From Streptomyces umbrinus (GTDB lineage: Bacteria > Actinomycetota > Actinomycetes > Streptomycetales > Streptomycetaceae): 64,000 bases of DNA. Below are positions 26,006-34,709 of the stretch, piece after piece (the first letter of the stretch is position 1; every line of letters begins with the position of its first letter). The notes below the pieces were generated by a model. That model saw only the letters and a list, made by a program, of their open reading frames with translations, did not search any database and had not been told where the DNA came from. A program made the translations under genes and the position numbers. The DNA is taken from positions 5,828,001-5,892,000 of the forward strand of contig NZ_JAUSZI010000002.1 of NCBI RefSeq assembly GCF_030817415.1, written 5' to 3'.

Positions 26006-26041
26006 TCGACATGTCACTACAGCGTGTTGCCGACATGTGAC
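26006..26041 (+). promoter_or_regulatory. direct repeat upstream of the second sigma gene
   Basis: TCGACATGTCAC at 26006 and CCGACATGTGAC at 26030, 24 bp apart, lie in the otherwise empty 25908-26151 interval. ACATGT is itself palindromic in both. Possible operator or part of the promoter of the following gene. Confidence 0.4.
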
Positions 26042-26151
26042 ATTCTTCCGGTGACGCGTTTGCCGCAGCCCCACCTCCGGTATTCAGGTGGAGGCTGCGT
26101 TCCTTCGACGGGAGCGTCCGCCGCGACCGTCCGCGACCCAAAGGGGGTGGC

Positions 26152-27051
26152 ATGTCCGCAGACCAGGGCAGCTCGAAGGTGCTCACGCTCACGAAGAGCG
26201 AACCGGCGCCCGACGCGCTTCACAGTGTCGTTGCCGATGTTCCGGCCGTCCCGGCCGTGGAAGCCCCGGCCTTTCCCCCGACCTCGGAAGCCATCGACAC
26301 CCGCACCCTGTCCCGCTCCCTGTTCCTGCGGCTCGCCGCACTCGACGAGAACAGCCCCGAGCGTGCCTACGTACGGGACACGCTCATCGAGCTCAACCTC
26401 CCGCTGGTGCGTTACGCGGCCGCGCGTTTCCGGTCGCGCAACGAGCCGATGGAGGACATCGTCCAGGTCGGCACGATCGGCCTGATCAAGGCGATCGACC
26501 GCTTCGACTGCGAACGCGGGGTCGAGTTCCCGACGTTCGCGATGCCGACGGTCGTGGGCGAGATCAAGCGCTTCTTCCGGGACACCTCGTGGTCGGTGCG
26601 GGTGCCGCGCCGCCTCCAGGAGCTGCGGCTGGCCCTCACCAAGGCCAGTGACGAGCTCTCCCAGAAGCTGGACCGCTCGCCGACCGTGGCCGAACTCGCC
26701 ACCGTCCTCGGCGTGTCCGAGGAGGACGTGGTCGACGGCCTCGCGGTCGGCAACGCGTACACGGCGTCGTCGCTCGACTCGCCGGCCCCCGAGGACGACG
26801 GCGGCGAGGGTTCCCTCGCGGACCGCCTCGGCTACGAGGACACGGCGCTGGAGGGCGTCGAGTACCGCGAGTCCCTGAAGCCCCTGCTCGCCAAACTCCC
26901 GCCCCGCGAGCGGCGGATCATCATGCTCCGCTTCTTCGCGAACATGACGCAGTCGCAGATCGGCGAGGAGGTCGGCATCTCGCAGATGCACGTCTCCCGG
27001 CTGCTCACGCGGACGCTGTCGCATCTGCGGGAAGGCCTGATCTCCGACTGA
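26152..27051 (+). CDS. sigN: RNA polymerase sigma factor, SigB/SigF/SigG family (paralogue)
   Basis: A 299-residue paralogue of the preceding gene with the same regions: [80 protein letters not shown], and [29 protein letters not shown]. The N-terminal extension (about 75 residues) is divergent. AAGGGGGTGGC gives the RBS. The symbol follows from its position directly after the sigF-like gene and is less certain than the family call. Confidence 0.85.
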   Translation: MSADQGSSKVLTLTKSEPAPDALHSVVADVPAVPAVEAPAFPPTSEAIDTRTLSRSLFLRLAALDENSPERAYVRDTLIELNLPLVRYAAARFRSRNEPMEDIVQVGTIGLIKAIDRFDCERGVEFPTFAMPTVVGEIKRFFRDTSWSVRVPRRLQELRLALTKASDELSQKLDRSPTVAELATVLGVSEEDVVDGLAVGNAYTASSLDSPAPEDDGGEGSLADRLGYEDTALEGVEYRESLKPLLAKLPPRERRIIMLRFFANMTQSQIGEEVGISQMHVSRLLTRTLSHLREGLISD

Positions 27052-27101
27052 GATCCCGACCGAGGGTTCATAATTGACGACCCGTCAGTCACACTGGCGC
27101 G

Positions 27102-27902
27102 ATGCGCCGACGGATGGGTCAGGAGTCGATTCGTGGTCGCCGAGGTGCCCTTGTGGGTGCCTCGGCGGCTGTCGTCTGTCTGGGTACGCTTCTCGCCGCC
27201 TGCGGGACCGGCAACGGCAGTGAGGGTTACGTCGCCGTGCAGCGCCCCGCGTCCTCCGGCGAGGCGGTGGCGCCCACCGGGGATGTGGAGTTGGTGCCGC
27301 TGGACGGCGCTGCGGCGTCCGACGGGGCGATGGGCGGGGGCAGTTCGGCGCCGGGCGGGCCCGGATCCGGCTCTGGGTACGGGAGTTCGGGGTCTCCGGC
27401 CAGCCCCGGAAGCGGAAGCGCGGGCGAAAGAGGCTCGGCCGCGTCGGGATCCGACGGTGCCGACCGTACGACTCCGTCGACGGGCGGCAGCAACTCCGGC
27501 TCGGACTCCGGTTCCGCGAACGGGAGTTCCGGCACCGGAGCGCCGAGCGGCGGCGCGGAAAGCCCCGCGAGCCCTGCGAGTCCTGCGAAGCCCGGGCCCG
27601 CCGTGCTCGACATCGGCGACCCCGAGCGGGAGCCCGCCGACAAGCGCTGGTGCGAGAAGGTCACCGTCGGCTTCCACAACACCGGGGGCACCGCGGTGCG
27701 TTCGGGCACGGTGACTCTCGGGACGCACATCATCGGGGCGCTCGGGATCGACTGGGCGACCGTCGAGTCGGCCGAGAAGCTTCCCGCGCCGATCACTCCG
27801 GGCACGCGGGAAGAGAAGACCTGGACGGTGTGCGTCGACGCGTGGCGCGTACCGCTGGGTATGCACATCGAGACGCGGGACGTGTCCGTCCGGTTCGAGT
27901 AG
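27102..27902 (+). CDS. putative lipoprotein with low-complexity Ser/Gly linker
   Basis: A 266-residue protein. The type II signal peptide ends LGTLLAAC with lipobox Cys near residue 34. A long Gly/Ser/Pro/Ala linker (roughly 70-165) is followed by a small C-terminal domain (PAVLDIGDPEREPADKRWCEKVTVGFHNTGGTAVRSGTVTLGTHIIGALGIDW…) with two Cys that could form a disulfide. The start could also be ATG 27114. It begins 50 bp after the sigma gene, so it could be in its operon. No enzymatic motif was seen. Confidence 0.75.
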   Translation: MRRRMGQESIRGRRGALVGASAAVVCLGTLLAACGTGNGSEGYVAVQRPASSGEAVAPTGDVELVPLDGAAASDGAMGGGSSAPGGPGSGSGYGSSGSPASPGSGSAGERGSAASGSDGADRTTPSTGGSNSGSDSGSANGSSGTGAPSGGAESPASPASPAKPGPAVLDIGDPEREPADKRWCEKVTVGFHNTGGTAVRSGTVTLGTHIIGALGIDWATVESAEKLPAPITPGTREEKTWTVCVDAWRVPLGMHIETRDVSVRFE

Positions 27903-27958
27903 GCGCACGCGGAGGGCGCCTTGCGGTGCCCCGGCCTACGTGAACGCCTGCGTGAGTC

Positions 27959-28150
27959 CTACTTGAGCGCGAGCCAGGCGACGACGGCCACGACCGCGAC
28001 GGCCACGATCACGCCGACGATCAAGCCGATGCGGGGGCCTGCGGGGGCCGCCTGCTGCTGGCTGCTCTGCGGGTCGTCGACGAACGCTCGGAACATCTGG
28101 GTGCTACCCGCGGGGTCGTAGTTGCCCTCGGGGCCCTGGGTGTTTGCCAT
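27959..28150 (-). CDS. small C-tail-anchored membrane protein (63 aa)
   Basis: MANTQGPEGNYDPAGSTQMF…, a hydrophilic first half followed by one C-terminal membrane helix (IGLIVGVIVAVAVVAVVAWLAL) and final Lys. Convergent with the lipoprotein gene. No family name known to me. Confidence 0.7.
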   Translation of the reverse strand: MANTQGPEGNYDPAGSTQMFRAFVDDPQSSQQQAAPAGPRIGLIVGVIVAVAVVAVVAWLALK

Positions 28151-28262
28151 GGGCCTGGACTCTAGGTGGCGCTTCGGGTGAACGTCCACCCGGGTGCCCC
28201 TTTGGGGCGGCTCGGGTGGTGGGTGTGGGGTGGGGTGATTCGTTGACCGCGGGCCGTCGTGG

Positions 28263-28647
28263 TTGTTCGCGCAGTTCCCCGCGCCCCCAGAAAAGCCCGT
28301 GGCCCAGGCCGGATCACCACGTGCCGGTCCGTCGTGGTTACTCGCGCAGTTCCCCGCGCCCCTAAAGACACCGGTGGCTGAGGTCGGTTCGACATGTGCC
28401 GGTCCGCCACCGTTGCTCGCGCCGTTCCCCGCGCCCCTTACGGGGCACGGCCGGAGGGGACGTGGCGGGATGTGTGGCCGCAGCTCACGAGGACACCGGT
28501 GTTCGGTCACCGGGTGGCGGCGGGCGGTGCGTCTTGCGCTGCGGACGGACATGCCGACGCGGCCCCGCACGCGAACGACGAGCCGACACCCCACCCACCC
28601 AGGGGCGCGGGGAACTGCGCGATCAGCCCCCACCCACCCGCAGCCGA
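28263..28647. repeat. four dispersed 'GCGCGGGGAACTGCGCG' repeats
   Basis: Three copies in inverted orientation (CGCGCAGTTCCCCGCGCCCC at about 28265, 28342 and, with a mismatch, 28417) and one direct copy at about 28601 enclose roughly 150 bp of unique GC-rich DNA. There is no convincing gene between 28151 and 28680. Confidence 0.85.
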
Positions 28648-28687
28648 ATACGAACCCACGAAAGCCACCCCACCTGCACGTTTACGT

Positions 28688-28781
28688 TTGGCAATACTTG
28701 CCTTTGCCAAGGTTTTAGACCAGCACCCCCACTTTCATTTGCCTGCAGCAACCAACAGTTCTTATGGTTGCCTGAAGCAAC
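28688..28781. promoter_or_regulatory. repeat-rich promoter/operator of the MarR-MFS-YceI operon
   Basis: Two copies of TTGCCTG[C/A]AGCAAC (28739-28752 and 28768-28781, 29 bp apart) and an inverted pair TTGGCAA…TTGCCAA (28688-28710) occupy the AT-richer stretch just upstream of the MarR start. They are likely binding sites for the MarR protein and overlap the promoter. Confidence 0.65.
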
Positions 28782-28797
28782 AAACAAGGGAGGTGCG

Positions 28798-29319
28798 ATG
28801 GCTGCTCGACGTCAGTACGAGGAGCTGGCCCGGCAACTCAGCGCCATCGGCGCTGTGAAGCGCGGCCTGGGCCGAGTCCTCCCGCACGAGTGCCCGGCAG
28901 GGTCCGCCGCCGTGCTCACCCTGCTCGACCGGCACGGCGAGATGCGGATGAGCCGGCTCGCGGAGCTGCTCGCCATCGACATGTCGGTGACGAGCCGCCA
29001 CGTGGCACACGTGGCGGAACGCGGCTGGATCGACCGTTCCCCCGACCCCGCCGACAAACGCTCACGCATCCTGCGGCTCACCCCCGCGGGACGCGACATG
29101 CTCGCCGAGCTCTCCGAGCGCTACATGAACGCGCTCGTCCACTACCTGGCGGACTGGTCGGACGACGAGGTCGACCAGCTCAACACTCTGCTCGCCCGCC
29201 TCCGCACCGGCTTCGGCGACTGCAGGCCAGTACCGGCGGCCGCACCTGCCGCACCCCCCATACCGCCCGCACCACCCCCCTCACCCCTCGTCGAGCAGAC
29301 CACCCGTACACCCGCATGA
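28798..29319 (+). CDS. MarR family transcriptional regulator
   Basis: A 173-residue winged-helix regulator. ATG 28798 has GGGAGG 5-10 bases upstream. The recognition segment is MRMSRLAELLAIDMSVTSRHVAHVAERGWI and the wing RSPDPADKRSRILRLTPAG. A Pro/Ala-rich tail of about 30 residues follows the last helix. Its gene is 23 bp upstream of an MFS exporter gene, so it most likely represses the operon until a ligand binds; the sites at 28688-28781 are candidates. Confidence 0.9.
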   Translation: MAARRQYEELARQLSAIGAVKRGLGRVLPHECPAGSAAVLTLLDRHGEMRMSRLAELLAIDMSVTSRHVAHVAERGWIDRSPDPADKRSRILRLTPAGRDMLAELSERYMNALVHYLADWSDDEVDQLNTLLARLRTGFGDCRPVPAAAPAAPPIPPAPPPSPLVEQTTRTPA

Positions 29320-29342
29320 CGCATCACAAGAAAAGGAAGCCC

Positions 29343-31940
29343 ATGGCAACGACCACACCAGCCGGTGTGCGGGGCTCACACTCCCCCATTCTCGACTTCG
29401 CTCGAACGGGGGGACCCCCACCGCACGGAGGCGCCGACGGCGCCCCGATGACGCACCGGCAGATCATGGAGGCCCTCTCCGGACTGCTGCTCGGCATGTT
29501 CGTCGCGATCCTGTCGTCGACGATCGTCACCAACGCCCTGCCCGAGATCATCGGCGACCTGGGCGGCGGCCAGTCCGCCTACACCTGGGTCGTCACCGCC
29601 GCGCTGCTGTCGATGACCGCCGCGACGCCCCTGTGGGGCAAGCTCGCCGACCTGTACAGCAAGAAGGCGCTCGTCCAGATAGCCCTCGTCATCTATGTCC
29701 TGGGATCGGCCGCCGCGGGCCTGTCGCAGAACCCCGGCATGCTGATCGCCTGCCGCGTGGTGCAGGGCATCGGCGTGGGCGGTCTGTCCGCCCTCGCGCA
29801 GATCGTGATGGCGGCGATGATCTCCCCGCGCGAGCGCGGCCGGTACTCCGGCTACCTCGGCGCCACGTTCGCGGTCGCGACCGTCGGCGGCCCGCTGCTC
29901 GGCGGTGTCATCACCGACACGAGCTGGCTCGGCTGGCGCTGGTGCTTCTACGTCGGTGTGCCCTTCGCGGTCATCGCGCTGATCGTGCTGCAGAAGACCC
30001 TGCACCTGCCCGTCGTGAAGCGGGACGTGAAGGTCGACTGGGGCGGCGCGTTCCTGATCTCCGCCGCGGTCTCGCTGCTGCTGGTCTGGGTCACCTTCGC
30101 GGGTGACAAGTACGAGTGGGTGTCGTGGCAGACGTACGCCATGGTCGGTGGCGCCGTCGCCCTGGGGCTGCTGTTCGTGCTCGTCGAGTCGAAGGCCAAG
30201 GAACCGATCATCCCGCTGCGGCTCTTCCGCAACCGGACCATCACCCTCTCCTCCCTCGCCTCGCTCTTCGTGGGTGTCGCGATGTTCTCCGGCACGGTCT
30301 TCTTCAGCCAGTACTTCCAGCTGGCGCGGGACAAGTCCCCGACCATGTCGGGTGTCATGACGATCCCCATGATCGGTGGCCTGTTCATCTCCTCCACCGT
30401 CTCCGGGCAGATCATCACCAAGACGGGCAAGTGGAAGGTCTGGCTGGTCAGCGGTGGTGTCCTCATCACTGCGGGGCTCGGACTGCTGGGCACCATCCGG
30501 TACGACACGGACTACTGGCGGGTCGCCGTCTTCATGGCGCTGCTGGGTCTCGGCATCGGCATGATGATGCAGAACCTGGTGCTGTCCACGCAGAACCAGG
30601 TGGCGCCCGAGGACCTCGGCTCGGCCAGCTCCACGGTGACCTTCTTCCGCTCCCTCGGCGGCGCGATCGGCGTCTCCGCGCTGGGTGCGGTGATGGCCAA
30701 CCGGATCACCGACTACGTCAAGGACGGTCTGACCGGGATCGACCCCAAGTACGCGGCCGCTGCGGGCGGTTCGCACAACAGCAGCATCCCGGACATGGAC
30801 ACGCTGCCCGTGCCGCTGCGCACGGTCATGGAGAGCGCGTACGGGCACGGCATCGCGGACGTCTTCCTGATCGCGGGCGCGCTGGCGCTGATCGCCTTCT
30901 TCGTCACGCTGTTCATCAAGGAGGTTCCGCTGCGTACGTCGGGCGCGCTGGCGCAGGCCGCCGAGGCGCAGCCGGACGTCACGGCCGTCGCGGAGGCCGC
31001 CCCCGCCCCGACGGTCTCGGCCGAGGCCGACGAGCGTGTCCCGAGCTGGGCCGTCGCGGACACCGGAACCGGAAGCGACAACGGCTCCGGCGCCGAAGCC
31101 GGGCCGGCGGGCACCCAGCGGCTCGCGGCCGTCGCCACCGTGGCCGCCGGGTCGGGCGCCGCCCCCGGCAACGGCTCGGGCGGGGTCGCGGTGCGCGGAT
31201 ACGTCCGCGGTGCCGAGAGCGCGCCCGTCCCCCGGGCCGCCGTCACGCTGATCTCCCTCGCGGGCCGTCAGCTGGGCCGCTCGGTCGCACAGGCCGACGG
31301 CGCCTACGCGGTGGACGCGCCCGGCACGGGTTCGTACGTGCTGATCGCCTCCGCGGACGGGTTCCAGCCGCAGGCCTCGACGATCGTCGTGAACGGTGAG
31401 CCGCTCGCGTACGACATCCTGCTGAGCGGCACGAGCGGGCTGTCCGGCACGGTGAAGTCCGACGAGGGCGGGAAGCCGGTCGTGGGCGCGATGGTCATCG
31501 TGACCGACGTGCGCGGTGACGTGCTGGCCACCGGGACCACCGGTGAGCAGGGCGAGTTCGCCTTCGCCGAGCTGGTGCCGGGCGCCGTGACCGTCGCGGT
31601 GAACGCCGCCGGACACCGGCCGCGGGCCCTGCCCGTCGAGGTCGGCGGCACCGGGGTCACCCGGATCGAGGTCGCACTCACCGCGGGCGCGCAGCTCCAG
31701 GGCGTCGTACGGGCACCCGGCGGACCGCTGGGCGACGCCCGGGTCACGCTCGTCGACGCGGCGGGCAACGTGGTCGGCACCGCCACCACCGGGGCCGACG
31801 GGGCGTACGCCTTCGCCGACCTGGACAGCGGCGAGTACACGGTCATCGCGACCGGCTACCCGCCGGTGGCCACGGCGCTGACCGTGAACGGCGGCGGCGT
31901 GGACGGCCACGACGTCGAACTCGCCCACCCCGGCGAGTAG
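29343..31940 (+). CDS. DHA2-type MFS transporter with three C-terminal carboxypeptidase-regulatory-like domains
   Basis: An 865-residue protein. Residues 45-540 are a 14-helix drug:H+ antiporter (motif A GKLADLYSKKALV; motif C-like region GATFAVATVGGPLLGGVI). After an Ala/Gly-rich linker come three beta-sandwich repeats of about 85 residues each from about residue 612 (VRGYVRGAESAPVPRAAVTL…; LSGTVKSDEGGKPVVGAMV…; LQGVVRAPGGPLGDARVTL…). With 14 helices both ends should be cytoplasmic, an odd place for this usually extracytoplasmic domain. Near the N-terminus SPILDFARTGG is coded by a dispersed repeat. Confidence 0.9.
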   Translation: MATTTPAGVRGSHSPILDFARTGGPPPHGGADGAPMTHRQIMEALSGLLLGMFVAILSSTIVTNALPEIIGDLGGGQSAYTWVVTAALLSMTAATPLWGKLADLYSKKALVQIALVIYVLGSAAAGLSQNPGMLIACRVVQGIGVGGLSALAQIVMAAMISPRERGRYSGYLGATFAVATVGGPLLGGVITDTSWLGWRWCFYVGVPFAVIALIVLQKTLHLPVVKRDVKVDWGGAFLISAAVSLLLVWVTFAGDKYEWVSWQTYAMVGGAVALGLLFVLVESKAKEPIIPLRLFRNRTITLSSLASLFVGVAMFSGTVFFSQYFQLARDKSPTMSGVMTIPMIGGLFISSTVSGQIITKTGKWKVWLVSGGVLITAGLGLLGTIRYDTDYWRVAVFMALLGLGIGMMMQNLVLSTQNQVAPEDLGSASSTVTFFRSLGGAIGVSALGAVMANRITDYVKDGLTGIDPKYAAAAGGSHNSSIPDMDTLPVPLRTVMESAYGHGIADVFLIAGALALIAFFVTLFIKEVPLRTSGALAQAAEAQPDVTAVAEAAPAPTVSAEADERVPSWAVADTGTGSDNGSGAEAGPAGTQRLAAVATVAAGSGAAPGNGSGGVAVRGYVRGAESAPVPRAAVTLISLAGRQLGRSVAQADGAYAVDAPGTGSYVLIASADGFQPQASTIVVNGEPLAYDILLSGTSGLSGTVKSDEGGKPVVGAMVIVTDVRGDVLATGTTGEQGEFAFAELVPGAVTVAVNAAGHRPRALPVEVGGTGVTRIEVALTAGAQLQGVVRAPGGPLGDARVTLVDAAGNVVGTATTGADGAYAFADLDSGEYTVIATGYPPVATALTVNGGGVDGHDVELAHPGE
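29378..29422. repeat. dispersed palindromic repeat inserted in frame in the MFS gene
   Basis: CACTCCCCCATTCTCGACTT…CGAACGGGGGGACCCCCAC is a diverged copy of the element at 3473-3511, in the same orientation relative to transcription, and it codes for residues around SHSPILDFARTGGPPPH. Confidence 0.75.
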
Positions 31941-31960
31941 TTGAGAACCAGTTGAGAACC

Positions 31961-32010
31961 CCGGCCCGTGGCACGTGCTCTTAGCGGAGGCACGCACCAC
32001 GGGCCGGTTT
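31961..32010 (+). terminator. hairpin between the MFS and YceI genes
   Basis: CCGGCCCGTGG / CCACGGGCCGG arms enclosing about 25 bases, followed by TTT. It may partly terminate or attenuate readthrough from the MFS gene. Confidence 0.6.
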
Positions 32011-32031
32011 CATGAGATGAGGTTGCTTGCA

Positions 32032-32856
32032 ATGGGACTGACCGCGCGGATCCGTACGCGGGACGGCTGGGCCGTGTCGCACGCGGTCGTCACGGTGACC
32101 GACGGGGCGGGCACGCAGGTGGTGCGCGCCGAGGCGGACGAGGAGGGCGGCGTACGGGATACGACGGAGCTCGCGCCCGGGGCGTACACCGTGATCGTCA
32201 CGGCCGTCGGGTACGCGCCCGCCGCGTCCAGCGCGATCGTGACGGCGAGCGGCCGGGCAGCGATCGGCACCGTCACCCTTGCCCGGCAGGGCGGTACCGA
32301 ACTGCCGCCGCCCGGACCCTGGACCGTCGACCCGGCCCACTCGTCCGTGGGCGCGGTCGCCCAGCACCTGGGCATCTCCAGCGTGCACGGGCGGTTCACG
32401 GAGTTCGCGGGCTCGATCGACATCGCGCCGGACGAGGTGGCCAAGTCCCGGGTGGAGGCGGTGATCTCAGCGGCCTCCATCGACACGGGCAACGCCATGC
32501 GCGACGGCCACCTGAAGTCCCCGGACTTCCTCGACGTCGAGCGCCACCCGCGGATCACGTACGCCTCGACGGGCCTGACCCCGGCCACCGGCACCGACCG
32601 CTGGACGGTCCACGGCGAACTGACCATGCACGGGGTCGTACGGCCGGTCGACCTGGACCTGGCCTACCTGGGCACGGGCGCCGACCCCTGGGGCGGTACG
32701 CGCGCGGCCTTCCGCGCCACCACCGAACTGCGCCGCGAGGACTTCGCGATGAACTACAACCAGGTGCTCCAGGCGGGCATCGCGGCGGTCGGTACGACGC
32801 TGAAGGTGGAGCTGGACATCCAGGCCGTGCAGGGCGGGACGCTACCGTCGCTGTGA
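32032..32856 (+). CDS. YceI family protein with N-terminal carboxypeptidase-regulatory-like domain
   Basis: A 274-residue protein. Residues 1-85 are a beta-sandwich like those at the MFS C-terminus (GWAVSHAVVTVTDGAGTQVVRAEADEEGGVRDTTELAPGAYTVIVTAVGYAP). Residues 95-272 are a YceI lipocalin-like barrel (WTVDPAHSSVGAVAQHLGISSVHGRFTEFAGSIDI…IDTGNAMRDGHLKSPDFLDVERHPRITY). YceI proteins bind isoprenoid-type lipids. There is no signal peptide, so it should be cytoplasmic. ATG 32032 was preferred to 32017 because of the AGG spacing. Confidence 0.88.
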   Translation: MGLTARIRTRDGWAVSHAVVTVTDGAGTQVVRAEADEEGGVRDTTELAPGAYTVIVTAVGYAPAASSAIVTASGRAAIGTVTLARQGGTELPPPGPWTVDPAHSSVGAVAQHLGISSVHGRFTEFAGSIDIAPDEVAKSRVEAVISAASIDTGNAMRDGHLKSPDFLDVERHPRITYASTGLTPATGTDRWTVHGELTMHGVVRPVDLDLAYLGTGADPWGGTRAAFRATTELRREDFAMNYNQVLQAGIAAVGTTLKVELDIQAVQGGTLPSL

Positions 32857-33714
32857 CGCCCGGCGGCCCGAGGTACCGCTGCCGCGCCCGTGCGACGCGC
32901 CGTTCGATGTCCGGTCCGGCGCCCCGTCCGTCGTGCGGGCCACCAAGTCGCCGCACAGGTCACGGAGTTTGATGTTCGCGTCCTGGGAGACGCGGCGCAG
33001 GGTGTCGAGTGCCGTCTGCGCGGTGCAGCGCTCCTGGGCCATGAGGATGCCGATCGCCTGGTCGATCACGCTGCGCGAGAGCAGCGCCGTGCGGACGTCT
33101 CCCGCCGACGCCCGCTCGCGCTCGATGCGCAGGGCGGCGTTGATGGCACCCGAGGCATTCGCCGCGAAGGCCCTGGCATCCTCGCGGCTCCCGTGGAAGG
33201 CGCCCTCCGTCGTGGCGTAGAGATTGAGGGCGGCATCGGTCTCACCGTCGACCGCGAGCGGCACGGCCAGCACCGAACGGACCCCCTTGGAGAGCGCGTA
33301 CGCGGCGTACGTGGGCCAGCGGTCCTCCTCGGAGAGGTCGGGCGCGTGCTGCTCCGCGTCCGAGTCCGCCGCCCGGACGCAGGGCCCGTCGCCGTTCTCG
33401 TACTGGCGCTGGTCGAGCCCGCTGGGCAGACCGCCGGTGCCGGCCACCGTCAGCAGGCGCCCGTCGCGGCGCACGGTGATGCTGCACGCCTCGGCGCCCG
33501 CCACGGCGAGCACGGCGCGGTCCGTGAGATCGCGCAGCAGTGTGTCGAGGCCGCCGGTGCCGGCCAGCGCCTGGTGCAGCGTGGCGGACTCGGGGGCGGT
33601 GGCACGCGGCTGCTGCTCGTCGTGATGGTCGGGATCGACGGAATCGACGGAATCGACGGAATCGACGGAATCGACGGAATCGACGGAATCGACGGAATCG
33701 GCTGAGGGTCTCAT
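32842..33714 (-). CDS. GAF and ANTAR domain protein
   Basis: A 290-residue protein. An N-terminal (SVD)7 repeat coded by a 9-bp tandem is followed by a GAF sensor domain (about 45-190: LLRDLTDRAVLAVAGAEACSITVRRDGRLLTVAGTGGLPSGLDQRQYENGDGPCV) and a C-terminal ANTAR RNA-binding domain (ALLSRSVIDQAIGILMAQERCTAQTALDTLRRVSQDANIKLRDLCGDLV). ANTAR proteins bind nascent RNA hairpins and block termination. ATG 33714 was taken because upstream starts overlap the next gene. It is 28 bp downstream of a second GAF-ANTAR gene. Confidence 0.88.
   Translation of the reverse strand: MRPSADSVDSVDSVDSVDSVDSVDSVDPDHHDEQQPRATAPESATLHQALAGTGGLDTLLRDLTDRAVLAVAGAEACSITVRRDGRLLTVAGTGGLPSGLDQRQYENGDGPCVRAADSDAEQHAPDLSEEDRWPTYAAYALSKGVRSVLAVPLAVDGETDAALNLYATTEGAFHGSREDARAFAANASGAINAALRIERERASAGDVRTALLSRSVIDQAIGILMAQERCTAQTALDTLRRVSQDANIKLRDLCGDLVARTTDGAPDRTSNGASHGRGSGTSGRRASQRR
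33634..33699 (-). repeat. 9-bp tandem repeat (7 copies) coding for Ser-Val-Asp
   Basis: ATCGACGGA is repeated seven times without error. On the coding strand it gives SVD repeats near the start of the GAF-ANTAR protein. The perfect copies suggest recent expansion and possible length variation between strains. Confidence 0.95.
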
Positions 33715-33742
33715 CGGGCTCGGGTATCCCGTCGGTGCCCGG

Positions 33743-34468
33743 TCACTCGCTGCTCCTGGCGTCGACGATCCGTCTGGCCAGGTCACGCAGCTTGACGTTC
33801 TCCCGCTGGGAGGTCCGTACGAGGCTGTCGAAGGCCTCCGCCGCGTCGATGTCGAGGCGTTCCATGAGGATGCCCGTCGCCTGGCCGATCAGGTCCCGGG
33901 TGCGCATGGCCTCGGTGAGCTGTTCGCGGGCGGTCGCCGAGTCGAACGCGATGCTGACGTGCGCGGTGAACAGCCGGCCGATCCGGGTGGCCGAGTCGTC
34001 GAAGGCCCGCGGCTTGGTCGCGTACGCCGTGAGGACGGTGAGCCGCTGGCGTTCGGCGCGCAGCCGGAGCGAGAGCACCGAGCGGAGTCCGAGGTCGGAG
34101 AGGGCTGGTTCGCCGTCGTCGTCGCCGGAGGCGCTGTCCTCGATACGGGCGACCGGGGAGGTCCACAGCCGGGTCCAGTGCCGGTGGTCCCCGCCCGAGG
34201 CCAGGGCCTCGGCGGAGCGGACGATCTCGTCGGTCCAGGCGAGGGTCTGGCGGTGGGCCTTGCGCTCGATGACGGAGATGCCGGCGTGCTCGGCGCCGGG
34301 GAGGATGTGCACTGCGAGGCGGACGGCGGTGCGCAGGGTGCCGCGGGGGCTGGACGTCTCGTGCAGCTGCTGAGCCGCGACCGTCAGTGTCTCGGCCAGC
34401 TCAGGACCCCCGGAAAAACGGGGCAATTCGGAAAACTCAGACGCAGCCACCACGAACCTCTTCGGCAT
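33743..34468 (-). CDS. GAF and ANTAR domain protein
   Basis: A 241-residue protein, start ATG 34468 (MPKRFVVAASEFSELPRFSGG). The GAF-like domain spans about 20-165 (HETSSPRGTLRTAVRLAVHILPGAEHAGISVIERKAHRQTLAWTDEIVRSAEAL), and the ANTAR domain is EAMRTRDLIGQATGILMERLDIDAAEAFDSLVRTSQRENVKLRDLARRIVDA. It is the first gene of a two-gene minus-strand unit with another GAF-ANTAR protein, suggesting paired signal-dependent antitermination. The ligand is unknown. Confidence 0.87.
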   Translation of the reverse strand: MPKRFVVAASEFSELPRFSGGPELAETLTVAAQQLHETSSPRGTLRTAVRLAVHILPGAEHAGISVIERKAHRQTLAWTDEIVRSAEALASGGDHRHWTRLWTSPVARIEDSASGDDDGEPALSDLGLRSVLSLRLRAERQRLTVLTAYATKPRAFDDSATRIGRLFTAHVSIAFDSATAREQLTEAMRTRDLIGQATGILMERLDIDAAEAFDSLVRTSQRENVKLRDLARRIVDARSSE

Positions 34469-34709
34469 GCACGGCCCCGGATCCCGTCGTCGGATGGACG
34501 ACAGACCCCGGCGGCTGTGCGCAGGAGAGCTCCGCAGCACATTCCCGACTGCGAGCACAGGACGAAGAGCCACTTTAGCTGCTCTGTTGGGGTGAGCGCG
34601 CGGCTCTTCGTACGTGCATCCGATCTCGCCCGCACGCGTGGTGCAATGGACGTGCGGGTCAGGAAGCGGCCTCGTCGGAATCCGGACGAACGTCTGCCAG
34701 GTGAGTGCG

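Noticed and set aside
29376..32000. 874-residue minus-strand ORF opposite the MFS gene
   Set aside because: Composed of Arg/Asp/Gly/His-rich shadow sequence; the plus strand has clear membrane helices, an RBS and family motifs.
33634..33699. Possible CRISPR array
   Set aside because: Units are 9 bp with no spacers and lie in a coding frame; the 15-bp repeat at 406-474 and the 18-bp repeat at 14382-14435 are likewise simple tandems.
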